DNA from: an uncultured Bacteroidales bacterium
GTDB lineage: Bacteria; Bacteroidota; Bacteroidia; Bacteroidales; Muribaculaceae
Direction of reading: 5' to 3'
DNA length: 55,057 nt
Assembly (NCBI GenBank): GCA_900542185.1
Contig: UQMZ01000024.1
Coordinates: 1 to 55,057 of the forward strand
Shown here: positions 8,951 to 18,385 of the stretch, piece by piece
Layout of the letters: each line of letters begins with the position of its first letter
Numbering within the stretch: the stretch's first letter is position 1
The notes under the pieces: model-generated
Database searches by the model: none
The model's input: the letters and a program-made list of their open reading frames with translations, nothing else
Told to the model about the DNA's origin: nothing
Translations under genes and position numbers: made by a program

Positions 8951-11900
8951 ATGAGCATTCGACTTAAAAACACTATGCCATGGAAGAGCATACTGCGTGT
9001 GGGTCTGATTGCCGTGATGGTGACAGCCGTCACGCCATTGGTGGCGTACGCGCAGCACGCATCGTCGTCGGCAGCCGTACCCGGGCAGGTCTCCGGCGTG
9101 GTACTTGACGAGACCGGAGAGCCTCTGATCGGTGCCACCGTCCTGGTGAAGGGAACTACTAACGGTGCGACCACCGACCTTGACGGCAACTTCTCGATCA
9201 AGGCATCGAAGGGCGCCACACTCGTTGTGTCGTACGTGGGATACACCACCCAGGAAGTGAAGGCCACTTCCGGCAACATGAACATCAAGCTGAAACCCAA
9301 CGACCAGGTGCTTGACGAACTGGTGGTGGTAGGTTACGGCGTGCAGAAGAAGGCATCCATGACCGGATCCGTCACGGTGGTGAACGACGAGAAGCTGAAG
9401 GACAAAGGAGCCTTGGCCAGCCCCGTCGAGGCATTGCAGGGCCAGGTGCCCGGTGTGATCATCACACGTTCGTCTTCGGCTCCCGGCGAGGAGAACTGGG
9501 ACATGAAGATCCGTGGTTCCGTATCGAAGAACAACTCCGCACCCCTCGTGATCATAGATGGTATCGAGTATGAAGGCGTGGGCGCGCTGAACCAGCTGAA
9601 CCCCTCGGATATCGAGTCGATGAACATCCTGAAGGATGCCGCCGCCTCCATCTACGGTTCTAAGGCTGCCGGCGGCGTCGTGCTGATCACCACCAAGAAG
9701 GGTAAGGACGATCAGGTGCGCGTGGAATACAACGGATCGTACACCCACAAGTTCGTGGGCAACACCCCGAAGACCATGAGCATCGACGAATGGGCCGACG
9801 CCCAGATCGAGGCATATCTGAACGATGGCGATCCCACCAACGGCTGGATCACCTACGCCAAGATGATGAAGGAATACAAGGGCCAGTTCATCGACATGCG
9901 CAACGGCAACCCGCTGAACGGCATGTTCTCCGATACGCAGGACCTGACATTCTTCGACACCGACTGGAACGACGTGATCTGGGGCGACTCCTGGAGCACC
10001 AACCACGACCTGGCCGTGTCCGGCGGCAAGAACGGCAACACATACCGCGTGTCGGCCGCATACATGTACGATGACTCTCCATTGAAATGGGGCAACAACC
10101 ACAACAACCGTTTCAACATCCGACTGAACAACACATTCAAGTTCCACAAACGTTTCTCGCTGACCTCGTCGATAGCGCTGAACCGCCAGGACCAGGTATC
10201 GCCCACACAGATAGGCGCCTGCCTGAGCACCAGCACCGCACAGCCCGGCTTCCCGACCTCGACGATCGACGGCAAGCCTTACGGCTGGGGAACATGGCGC
10301 GCGCCCAACTGGGCCGCCGAGCTTGGCGGCGACAACCGCTACAAAGCGCTGTCGGTCAATGTGAGCGAGGCATTCCGCTATGACATCATCGACGGACTGA
10401 GCCTCAACGCCGTGTTCGGTTACAACTACCGTGGCAACACACGCGACGCAAAGACCCTCTCGGTGGATTACTACAACTACAAGGGCGACACGAAGGTATT
10501 CTCCAACCCGAGCCAGGACGACACCAAGTACGAGAAATGGTGGGACCGCCGCGAACTCTTCATGGGTCAGGGCTATCTGGACTATACCAAGACATGGAAG
10601 GACGTGCACAACTTCAAGGCCATGCTCGGTGTGCAGTACTCGTTCACCGACTATGAGTCGAACACCAACACCGCGATGGACATCAACGCTCCGTTGGAGG
10701 TTGTGAACGGTACGGGAACCATCACCACGACCGGCTCCAAGTGGCAGGAGGCCCTGCTGAGCTACTACGGACGTGTCAACTACGACTTCGATTCAAGATA
10801 CCTGCTGGAAGGCCAGGCACGTTACGACGGCTCGTCGAAGTTCCAGGCCGAGAACCGCTGGGCGTTCTTCTGGGGCGTATCGGCAGGCTGGCGCATCGGA
10901 CAGGAGAAATTCATGGAGGCCGCACGCAGCTGGCTGAGCGAACTGAAGCTCCGCGCATCGTACGGCAACGTGGGTAACCAGAACGGTATCGACCGTTACT
11001 CGGGCGTGGCCCTCTATAACTTCAAGCCCAACCAGAACCTGATAATCGGCAACGGCAAGGTGTCCTGGATCGACACCAACGGCAAGCTGGTGAGTCTGGA
11101 CCGCACCTGGGAGCGCGTGCACAACTATAACGTGGCCCTTGACTTCGGCTTCTTCAACAACCGCCTGACCGGATCGGTCGAGGCATACTGGAAACGCGTA
11201 GACAACATGCTGATCGACGTGATCTATCCCGCCATCCTCGGTGACAACGCGCCGACGGCCAACAAGGGTAAGTTCAAGGCATGGGGTTATGACGCCAACA
11301 TCAACTGGAACCACACCGTGGGCAACGTGACATACCACGTAGGGGGCACGTTCACCTACGCCGACAACAAACTGCTGGACAACGGCGGTTCCGGTGCCAT
11401 CCAGGCAGGTGTGCGCTCCGACCGCGAGGGCTATCCCCTGAACTCCGTATGGGGCTACCGCTACTGCGGCAAGATCCAAAACGAGGAACAGCTGAAGAAA
11501 TACATCGACCGTTATAACGGCACGTCGACTGTGGCCGGCAACATCTCGAAGCTCCGCGTGGGCGACAACATGTTCGAGGACGTGAACAAGGACGGCAAGC
11601 TGACCTTCGAGGATCTGGTTTACCTCGGTTCCGAGGATCCGAAGATCCAGTTCTCGTTCAACTTCGGCGCCACCTGGAAGGGACTTGACATCGACTTCGT
11701 GTTCCAGGGCGCGGGACGCCGCACCGTATGGCGCCGCGACGGCAACAACAACGCCGATATATGGCGTATCCCGACCCGTACGGCCTACATGAACGGCTCG
11801 AACCACTTCATCGGCAACGTATGGAGCGAAAGCAATCCCGACGGATACTACACCCCGCTGACCCACCAGAGCGAGATCAACAACTACAACTACCAGTGCT

Positions 11901-12151
11901 CGTCGTGGTCGGTCGAGGACGGCTCCTATCTGCGTCTCAAGAACGTGACCATCGGCTACACGCTGCCTCAGAACATACTGAACCGTCAGAAAGTGCTGTC
12001 TGGCGTACGCGTCTACCTGACCGGCACCGACCTCTGGGAGACTTCCAAGATCAAGGACGGCTGGGATCCCGAGTCGTCGGGTAAAGTCAGCAACGCCAAC
12101 CGTTATCCTTTCCTCCGCAGCCTTACAGTGGGCCTGCACCTAACATTCTAA
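8951..12151 (+). CDS. SusC-like TonB-dependent outer membrane glycan transporter
   Basis: 1066 aa. A signal peptide (about residues 1-36, ending AYAQ) is followed by a carboxypeptidase-D regulatory-like beta-sandwich (GQVSGVVLDETGEPLIGATV, about 42-120). The TonB box comes next (DELVVVGYGVQKK), then a plug domain (IRGSVSKNNSAPLVIIDGIE, LKDAAASIYGSKAAGGVVLI) and a 22-strand-type barrel ending in LHLTF. This is the full SusC architecture: it imports oligosaccharides across the outer membrane with TonB energy. It is followed after 7 bp by the SusD gene, the usual partner that forms its lid. It heads the enzyme-rich operon that runs at least to 20,659. Confidence 0.97.
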   Translation: MSIRLKNTMPWKSILRVGLIAVMVTAVTPLVAYAQHASSSAAVPGQVSGVVLDETGEPLIGATVLVKGTTNGATTDLDGNFSIKASKGATLVVSYVGYTTQEVKATSGNMNIKLKPNDQVLDELVVVGYGVQKKASMTGSVTVVNDEKLKDKGALASPVEALQGQVPGVIITRSSSAPGEENWDMKIRGSVSKNNSAPLVIIDGIEYEGVGALNQLNPSDIESMNILKDAAASIYGSKAAGGVVLITTKKGKDDQVRVEYNGSYTHKFVGNTPKTMSIDEWADAQIEAYLNDGDPTNGWITYAKMMKEYKGQFIDMRNGNPLNGMFSDTQDLTFFDTDWNDVIWGDSWSTNHDLAVSGGKNGNTYRVSAAYMYDDSPLKWGNNHNNRFNIRLNNTFKFHKRFSLTSSIALNRQDQVSPTQIGACLSTSTAQPGFPTSTIDGKPYGWGTWRAPNWAAELGGDNRYKALSVNVSEAFRYDIIDGLSLNAVFGYNYRGNTRDAKTLSVDYYNYKGDTKVFSNPSQDDTKYEKWWDRRELFMGQGYLDYTKTWKDVHNFKAMLGVQYSFTDYESNTNTAMDINAPLEVVNGTGTITTTGSKWQEALLSYYGRVNYDFDSRYLLEGQARYDGSSKFQAENRWAFFWGVSAGWRIGQEKFMEAARSWLSELKLRASYGNVGNQNGIDRYSGVALYNFKPNQNLIIGNGKVSWIDTNGKLVSLDRTWERVHNYNVALDFGFFNNRLTGSVEAYWKRVDNMLIDVIYPAILGDNAPTANKGKFKAWGYDANINWNHTVGNVTYHVGGTFTYADNKLLDNGGSGAIQAGVRSDREGYPLNSVWGYRYCGKIQNEEQLKKYIDRYNGTSTVAGNISKLRVGDNMFEDVNKDGKLTFEDLVYLGSEDPKIQFSFNFGATWKGLDIDFVFQGAGRRTVWRRDGNNNADIWRIPTRTAYMNGSNHFIGNVWSESNPDGYYTPLTHQSEINNYNYQCSSWSVEDGSYLRLKNVTIGYTLPQNILNRQKVLSGVRVYLTGTDLWETSKIKDGWDPESSGKVSNANRYPFLRSLTVGLHLTF

Positions 12152-12158
12152 CCACATC

Positions 12159-13865
12159 ATGAATACAGCAATGAACAAGATAATAAAGACCATATCGGCC
12201 GCAGCGGTGGCGTTGCTCCTCACGTCCTGCCTGGACCTGGAGCCGAAGGACCAGATGGCCGACACCAACATGTGGGCCACATCGAGCGACTTCCAGCTCT
12301 TTGCCAACAGGTTCTACGACTGGTTCCCGTCGATACAGAGCATGTACAACGGCGACAAGGAGAGTGACTTCATGGTGGACAAGAGCGGTTTCAACACCAT
12401 TTCCAACGGTACGAACGCCGTGCCGGCCAACGACGGCACCTACGGAGGCTGCTACAACCACATACGTCGCTGCAACATCCTGATAGAGCGTGCCGACAAA
12501 TACAGCGGCACCCGCGAGGACATAGCCAAGCCCGAAGGGGAGGCATACTTCTTCCGCGCATACAGCTATTACACGCTGCTGACGCGTTACGGCGACGCCA
12601 TCATCGTCACCACACCCATCGACGTGGACGACCCCGCCATGCAGGCCAAGCGCAACGACCGTTCGGAGGTGATCAAGCTGATACTCGAGGATCTGGACAA
12701 GGCCGCCGAGCTGCTGCCCAGCACCACCGACGTGGAGAACGGATATGTAGGCAAGGAAGGCGCCCTGGCGTTCAAGGCACGCGCCGCCCTGTTCGAGGGC
12801 ACGTGGCAGAAATTCCGCGGCAACGAGGCTGCTGCAAAGCCCCTGCTGGACCAGGCCGCACAGGCGGCCAAGGCAGTGATCGACTCCAAGAAGTTCCAGC
12901 TTTTCTCGTCGTCGGCCTTAGGTACGGAATCCTACAAGTATCTCTTTATCCTGGAGGACACGAAGTGCAATCCCGCCGGTCTGACCAAGAGCGCCAACAA
13001 GGAATACATCATCAAGCGCTGCTATGACATGACCAACAAGCAGATAGGCGACAACGTGACCGTGGGCGTGCTGAACAACGCGCAGCTGATGTCGGCCAAG
13101 GTGGCCGATCAGTATCTGTGCTCCGACGGCCTCCCCATTGACAAGTCGCCGATGTTCCAGGGCTACGCCAACGCAGACTCCGAGTGGCAGAACCGCGACA
13201 ACCGTATGTACAACACACTGATGAAGCCTCACGGAAAATACTGGAACGGCACGAACCCGAACTATTTCCGCGACTTCACCGACGCCGACGCCAACCGCGC
13301 GCAGTATGCCGACTATATGCCGGGCAGCGGTACGGGTTATTTCCCGCAGAAGTGGGCGTGCGAGCGCCGCGTCACCTCCACCGAGGAGAGCTACGACATG
13401 CCTATCCTGCGTTATGCCGAGGTGCTGCTGGCTTACGCCGAGGCAGTGTTTGAGCGTGACGGCAAGATTTCGGACGAGGACCTTGACATGTCGCTCAACC
13501 TGGTTCGCCGCCGCGTCAACCCCGCCATGCCTAAGCTGAGCAACGCGTTCGTGAGCGCCAACGGACTGGACATGCGCACCGAGATACGCCGCGAGCGCAG
13601 CGTGGAATTCGTGTCGGAGGGCTTCCGTCTCGACGACCTGAAGCGCTGGAAGACTGCCGAGGTGGAAATGCCCATGGATTTCGCCGGCGTGCACGTGGAC
13701 GGCACCGAGTATGGCCGCCGCAACTTCCCCGCCTTGCGCAAGGACGCACAGGGCCGCGTGGTATGGGAGACGGGCCGCAAGTGGGCCGAGCGCAACTATC
13801 TGCTGCCGCTGCCCACCGACCAGCTCCAGCTCAACCCCAACCTGGGCCAGAATCCCGGCTGGTAA
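12159..13865 (+). CDS. SusD/RagB-like surface glycan-binding lipoprotein
   Basis: 568 aa. The lipoprotein signal ends LLLTSC (lipobox; Cys at about residue 24), so the protein is lipid-anchored, in this family on the cell surface. The SusD/RagB pattern is clear: N-terminal helices with YNHIRRCNILIERAD and GEAYFFRAYSYYTLLTRYGDA. The typical C-terminus follows (LRYAEVLLAYAEAVFERDG, EIRRERSVEFVSEGFRLDDLKRW, LPLPTDQLQLNPNLGQNPGW). It binds the glycan and forms a complex with the SusC encoded 7 bp upstream. ATG 12159 is used; an ATG at 12171 would also give an intact lipoprotein signal. Confidence 0.97.
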   Translation: MNTAMNKIIKTISAAAVALLLTSCLDLEPKDQMADTNMWATSSDFQLFANRFYDWFPSIQSMYNGDKESDFMVDKSGFNTISNGTNAVPANDGTYGGCYNHIRRCNILIERADKYSGTREDIAKPEGEAYFFRAYSYYTLLTRYGDAIIVTTPIDVDDPAMQAKRNDRSEVIKLILEDLDKAAELLPSTTDVENGYVGKEGALAFKARAALFEGTWQKFRGNEAAAKPLLDQAAQAAKAVIDSKKFQLFSSSALGTESYKYLFILEDTKCNPAGLTKSANKEYIIKRCYDMTNKQIGDNVTVGVLNNAQLMSAKVADQYLCSDGLPIDKSPMFQGYANADSEWQNRDNRMYNTLMKPHGKYWNGTNPNYFRDFTDADANRAQYADYMPGSGTGYFPQKWACERRVTSTEESYDMPILRYAEVLLAYAEAVFERDGKISDEDLDMSLNLVRRRVNPAMPKLSNAFVSANGLDMRTEIRRERSVEFVSEGFRLDDLKRWKTAEVEMPMDFAGVHVDGTEYGRRNFPALRKDAQGRVVWETGRKWAERNYLLPLPTDQLQLNPNLGQNPGW

Positions 13866-13904
13866 TCCGGATCACCAACATTAATCCGATTAAAGAAAGA
13901 TAAC

Positions 13905-15299
13905 ATGAACAAGAGATATACAGGCGTCATCGCATCGCTGGCAGTCTGCGGCATGATGGCCGGGCTGGCCGGATGCAGTGACGACAAGCAAATGACACTT
14001 GACGGCACGGAGGTGATAATCCCGACGTCCATCACATTCGAGTGTACCGAGACGCTGCCCTTGGCAGTGGGCATGGACTCGCTGCTGGTGTACACCGTAG
14101 GCCCGGAGGAGGCCGAGGACAAGACCCTGCTGTTCCGCAGCGGCGACGAGAGCATAGCCACAGTGGACGAGAACGGCCTGGTACACGCTGTGGCCGTGGG
14201 CGAGACCACTGTTTCGGCAGTGCCCAAGCGCCTTGGCGCCGGAACCACCGCATCCATCTTCGTGCAGGTGATTCCCGAGATAACCAAAGCCACCTCCATC
14301 GAGGTGGAGAGCCAGACTCCTCCCAGCGACGAGGGCAAGTACTACGTGACCGACGAGATCCAGCTCAGCAACACCATCTATCCTGAAGATGTGACCTACC
14401 ATCGCGTGGCATGGGTATCGTCCAATCCCGAGATAGCCAGCGTGGACGAGGCCGGCAAGGTGACACTGCTGAAGGAGGGCGACGTGGAGATATACTGCGT
14501 GGCACAGGACCGTTCGGGTGTGCGCGGCGAATTCAAGGTGCACGTGGATCCCTACATCGAGGTCCAGAGCCTGACCATCAACAGCCAGCTGCAGGATCTG
14601 TCGCTGCCGTCGGACGGCATCAAGCTTGACGTGACCTACACTCCTAGCAACGGTACCGCCGGATCGGTGCAGTGGGAGTCTAACAACGAATCCGTTGCCA
14701 CAGTAAACCGCGGCGTGGTAACGCCCGTAGGCTTCGGCTCGGCAGTGATCACCGCCACATGTACGGCCACCGGCCAGACAGCCACCATCGAGGTGACAGT
14801 GGCCAACGGCAAGTATTTCTGGAACGGAGCCAACGGATTCAAGGGCTGGATCTGCTCCAACGACCAGGCCGATGAGGAACGCACCGCCGACTACTGGCGC
14901 GTATTCTTCCCCGATCCCGGCACAGGCAAGTGGCGCCGCGACATCAAGCTCGACTTGTCCAAAGGCAACCATGTATGGCACAGCGACTATCCCGTTTACG
15001 CCATCAAGACCAACCTGCAGAAAGGGGGCAACAACACATTCGACATCCGCGACGCAGGCAGCCCGAAGGACAACAACGGTACGGAACTGAGCGACGGCAC
15101 GCGCCTCATCATGTGGGATCCCACAGGCAAGTGGACCGGATTCCATGAGTTCAACCTGTTCCAGGTCAAGATAGCCGACATCCCGAACGAAAACGTGGAC
15201 AAGTCGCAGCCCTACTACGACATATTCTGGATCGGTTCGTTCAAGAACAAGCAGGAGGCCATCGACTTCGCCGAGAATGAAATAAAGAACAAGAAGTAA
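13905..15299 (+). CDS. Ig-like (Big_2) surface lipoprotein, candidate glycan-binding protein
   Basis: 464 aa. The lipoprotein signal ends GLAGCSDD (Cys near residue 24). About three bacterial Ig-like (Big_2) repeats follow, each with the mark 'SGDESIATVDENGLV', 'SSNPEIASVDEAGKV' or 'SNNESVATVNRGVV'. The C-terminal region of about 160 aa (KYFWNGANGFKGW onward) is a separate domain that I do not recognise. Its position right after SusC/SusD is where surface glycan-binding proteins (SGBP, SusE/F-like) are normally encoded, and the layout of Ig spacers plus a distal binding domain fits that role. No catalytic motif is visible. Glycan binding is inferred from position, not from sequence. Confidence 0.8.
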   Translation: MNKRYTGVIASLAVCGMMAGLAGCSDDKQMTLDGTEVIIPTSITFECTETLPLAVGMDSLLVYTVGPEEAEDKTLLFRSGDESIATVDENGLVHAVAVGETTVSAVPKRLGAGTTASIFVQVIPEITKATSIEVESQTPPSDEGKYYVTDEIQLSNTIYPEDVTYHRVAWVSSNPEIASVDEAGKVTLLKEGDVEIYCVAQDRSGVRGEFKVHVDPYIEVQSLTINSQLQDLSLPSDGIKLDVTYTPSNGTAGSVQWESNNESVATVNRGVVTPVGFGSAVITATCTATGQTATIEVTVANGKYFWNGANGFKGWICSNDQADEERTADYWRVFFPDPGTGKWRRDIKLDLSKGNHVWHSDYPVYAIKTNLQKGGNNTFDIRDAGSPKDNNGTELSDGTRLIMWDPTGKWTGFHEFNLFQVKIADIPNENVDKSQPYYDIFWIGSFKNKQEAIDFAENEIKNKK

Positions 15300-15314
15300 A
15301 TCCAATACGTCCAT

Positions 15315-15337
15315 GGGAGTGACCGCGCGTCACTCCC
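15315..15337 (+). promoter_or_regulatory. Intercistronic hairpin inside the PUL operon
   Basis: A perfect 9-bp stem GGGAGTGAC/GTCACTCCC with loop CGCGC, located between the Ig-like lipoprotein and the lyase gene. No T tract follows. It may stabilise mRNA ends or attenuate transcription. An upstream in-frame ATG at 15313 lies at the base of this hairpin and is therefore an unlikely start for the next gene. Confidence 0.6.
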
Positions 15338-15360
15338 GCGGACAGAAAACTGTAAGAAAC

Positions 15361-16758
15361 ATGAAAATCAACAAATATATATACAGTCTGGCCTTAGCCA
15401 CGGTAGGATTCGGCTTTGCTTCCTGTTCGGAGATAGAGCACGGCACCACCGACATCGACAGCTGGGGCGACACCTTCGAGAAGTTCGAGCCCCAGACCTA
15501 CACCCTGAACCATCCCTGTATGCTCCACAGCCGGGAGGACCTGGACTACGTGAAGGCACACCTCGGTCAGAAGCCCTGGTCGGACGGCTATCAGAAACTG
15601 AAGACCAGCGGATTCTGCAACGAGACATACAAGGCAAGCCCGGTGAAGTATCTGGCGCGTCTTGACGCCGGCAACTGGGGCGACGGCGGCGGCCGCTGGG
15701 ACGATGCCGGCCTGCGCGACGAGTACTATCCCGGCATACACAACAACTACACGCAGTTCTTCCGCGACTGTCACGCCGCATATCAGCTGGCGCTGGAGTA
15801 TCAGCTGACGGGCAACCTGCAGGCAGCTGCCACGGCCGTGAAGATCATCGAGGACTGGGCCGCCGTGAACCAGGGCCTGCTGTTGGGCCGCAACAAATGG
15901 AAGGACGACGTGATCGACTCCAACGAGTATCTGATCATGTTCCAGATACACCAGATAGCCAACGCCGCCGAGCTGCTGCGCGACTACAACGGCTGGGGCG
16001 AGTCAGAGCAGTTCAATAACGTGTGTGTATGGCTCAAGACATACTTCGCGCCCTTCTGCTCGAAGTTCATCGCCACCAACGCCGCCAACCAGCACTGGTG
16101 GCTGAACTGGGACCTCGCGTCGATGACGGGTCTGCTCTCCATCGGCATCCTTACCGACGACCAGGACATGATAAACGAGGCAATCTTAGCCTATAAGATG
16201 GGCGCCGGCCCCGGCTGTATGCTGCGCGGTTCGGTGGTAGAGGTGTTTGACGATCCCTCCGGCACAGGCGAGAAACTGGCACAGGGCCAGGAAGCAGGAC
16301 GTGACCAGGGCCACAACACGCTGACCGGCGTATTGGCCGGCTATTTCTGCCAGATGGCATACAACATCGGCGACGACCTGTTTGCCCTCGGCGACAACCG
16401 CGCCATCGCCTTCGCACAGTATATCTGCAAGTACAACCTGGTTAAGCCTTCGCTGGGCACGAACTACAGCGGCACCCTGTCGGACGCCGACTTCAAGTAT
16501 CCCGAAAGCTCCATGCCCTTCAAGCCCTACAAGTGGGGCGACACGCAGATGGACAAGATCAGCGCCGACGGCCGAGGCACCATCCGTCCGGGATGGGACC
16601 TGTGGTACGGTTACTGCGTGAAGAAAGGCATCAAGGCCACGTACATCAAGGAGATGGCCGAGCACTTCCGCGCCGATGGCGGCGGCGGACATTACGGTCC
16701 CAACTCCGGCGGTTTCGACCAGCTGGGATTCTCCACACTGATGTATTACCGCGAATAA
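15361..16758 (+). CDS. Alginate-lyase-family lipoprotein (polysaccharide lyase)
   Basis: 465 aa from the ATG at 15361, which gives a clean lipoprotein signal ending GFASCSE; the longer frame from 15313 would bury that signal. The body is an all-alpha toroid of the alginate_lyase family (PF05426 type). Family-typical motifs are NAANQHWWLNWDLAS (H245 in HWWLNWD) and GQEAGRDQGHNTLTG (R314, H318). These enzymes cleave uronic-acid polysaccharides by beta-elimination. Substrates in the family go well beyond alginate, so the polymer cannot be named. It lies between the SusCD/SGBP genes and a GH28-like gene, and a paralogue from the same family is encoded at 22,534-23,730. Confidence 0.8.
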   Translation: MKINKYIYSLALATVGFGFASCSEIEHGTTDIDSWGDTFEKFEPQTYTLNHPCMLHSREDLDYVKAHLGQKPWSDGYQKLKTSGFCNETYKASPVKYLARLDAGNWGDGGGRWDDAGLRDEYYPGIHNNYTQFFRDCHAAYQLALEYQLTGNLQAAATAVKIIEDWAAVNQGLLLGRNKWKDDVIDSNEYLIMFQIHQIANAAELLRDYNGWGESEQFNNVCVWLKTYFAPFCSKFIATNAANQHWWLNWDLASMTGLLSIGILTDDQDMINEAILAYKMGAGPGCMLRGSVVEVFDDPSGTGEKLAQGQEAGRDQGHNTLTGVLAGYFCQMAYNIGDDLFALGDNRAIAFAQYICKYNLVKPSLGTNYSGTLSDADFKYPESSMPFKPYKWGDTQMDKISADGRGTIRPGWDLWYGYCVKKGIKATYIKEMAEHFRADGGGGHYGPNSGGFDQLGFSTLMYYRE

Positions 16759-16784
16759 TACCGGATATCCGTATCAGATAATGC

Positions 16785-16818
16785 ATGGGGCGGACAGTCT
16801 CGCGACCGTCCGCCCCAT
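16785..16818 (+). promoter_or_regulatory. Intercistronic hairpin
   Basis: A perfect 11-bp stem (ATGGGGCGGAC at 16785-16795, GTCCGCCCCAT at 16808-16818) with a 12-base loop, 26 bp after the lyase stop codon. No T run follows, so a processing or stability element, or a weak attenuator, is more likely than a full terminator. Confidence 0.6.
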
Positions 16819-16857
16819 AGTATAATACGGATTTATAATAAAGAAACGACAATTACA

Positions 16858-18354
16858 ATGAATCAGAGAGGAAACATGACAAGAACGGCAGTTGCGGCTG
16901 CGCTGCTGACAGTGGGGTGCATGACGGCCAACGCCAAGGTGGTGACATATCCGGTAGGAAAGGATGTGCTGCCTACTATCCATGATTTCGCAATCGAGGT
17001 GCGTCAGGACGATGCCGCCGGGAAGTGGGAGAGCGTGGACGCGTATCCCGTTACGTTTCAGGAAATGAAATTAGAGGATGGTGTGGCGAAAGGAAAGAAC
17101 CGGACAGCGTCGTACGCATACTTCGACTTCGACGGCAAGGTGCAGGTGCGCGTGGTGTCGGCCAAGCCGGTGCGGAGCGTGCGCGTAAGGCCGCTGTCGT
17201 ACGGCATCAAACCCGAAGTGAAGGGCGACACCATCTGCTTCACTCTGGACCGGGCGCGCAACCTGTCGGTGGAGGTGAACGGCGACATATTCCATAACCT
17301 GCACCTGTTTGCCAATCCTCTCGACTCGCACCGTCCTACGGACAAGGAGATAAGGAAAGCCCTTAAGAACAAGAAGGGGAACCTGCTTTATTTCGGCCCC
17401 GGCGTGCACAAGTTTCCCGGCGACACCCTTCGCCTGAAATCAGGTACGACGGTATATGTAGACGGCGGTGCGTGGGTACAGGCCACGCTTATAGCCGACG
17501 GCGTTGAGAACGTGCGCGTATATGGCCGAGGTACGGTCCGTCCCACGGGACGTGGAGCAGGCGTAGAAATCAGGCGCTCGCGCAACGTCGAGGCCGACGG
17601 CATAGTGCTGTCGCAGATACCCACCGGCCAGTCGGACGGCGTGAAGATAACCAACGTAAAGTCCATGACCCATTACGGCTGGGGCGACGGCATGAATGTG
17701 TTTGCCAGCAGCAACGTGCATTACGACGGCGTGTTCTGCCGCAACAGCGATGACTGCAACACGGTCTATGCCACACGCAAAGGGTTTGTGGGAGGCTGCA
17801 GCAATATACTGATGGAGAATTCCACCCTCTGGGCCGACGTGGCGCATCCCATCATGATCGGACTGCATGGCGCCGCCACCGAGATTGGCGTGGACGCCCC
17901 TTCCGACACGATTCAGAACCTGACGTACCGCAACCTCGACATCCTGGACCAGATGGAGCTGCAGAAGGACTATCAGGGTGTGTTTGCCATCTCGTGCGGC
18001 GACAACAACATAGTGCGCGACGTTACCTTCGACAACATCCGCGTGGAGGACTTCCGCTGCGGACAATTGGTGAATGTGCGCATCTTCATGAACGAGAAAT
18101 ACTGCAAGGCACCGGGCAAGAGCGTCGATAACGTCCTGTTCAAGGATGTGACCTACACGGGTAAAAATGCCTCGACATCCATTATATGCGGCTATGACGA
18201 CAACCGGCAGGTGGCCGGACTGACGTTCGAGAACCTGACCGTGAACGGCGTGAAGATAACCGACGACATGCCCGGCAAACCGAAATGGTACAAGGCCGGC
18301 GATATGTGCGACATCTACATAGGCAATCACGTCCGCAACGTCGTATTTAAATAA
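16858..18354 (+). CDS. GH28-like right-handed beta-helix glycosidase
   Basis: 498 aa with a signal peptide (ending TANAK). After a beta-sandwich N-domain, residues of about 190-480 form repeated short strands (VRVYGRGTVRPTGRG, VEADGIVLSQ, VRDVTFDNIRVED) typical of a parallel beta-helix. In the place of the GH28 catalytic aspartates are DGMNV (D277) and NSDDC (D298/D299). The classical GHG and RIK motifs are not clear (HPIMIGLHGA is the nearest), so it belongs to a distant branch; GH49 or GH110 cannot be excluded. It is probably periplasmic or surface-exposed. An alternative ATG at 16876 follows a GAGGAAA and keeps the signal peptide. Confidence 0.65.
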   Translation: MNQRGNMTRTAVAAALLTVGCMTANAKVVTYPVGKDVLPTIHDFAIEVRQDDAAGKWESVDAYPVTFQEMKLEDGVAKGKNRTASYAYFDFDGKVQVRVVSAKPVRSVRVRPLSYGIKPEVKGDTICFTLDRARNLSVEVNGDIFHNLHLFANPLDSHRPTDKEIRKALKNKKGNLLYFGPGVHKFPGDTLRLKSGTTVYVDGGAWVQATLIADGVENVRVYGRGTVRPTGRGAGVEIRRSRNVEADGIVLSQIPTGQSDGVKITNVKSMTHYGWGDGMNVFASSNVHYDGVFCRNSDDCNTVYATRKGFVGGCSNILMENSTLWADVAHPIMIGLHGAATEIGVDAPSDTIQNLTYRNLDILDQMELQKDYQGVFAISCGDNNIVRDVTFDNIRVEDFRCGQLVNVRIFMNEKYCKAPGKSVDNVLFKDVTYTGKNASTSIICGYDDNRQVAGLTFENLTVNGVKITDDMPGKPKWYKAGDMCDIYIGNHVRNVVFK

Positions 18355-18385
18355 TAAGAACTCACATACCATCATAACAGACGAT

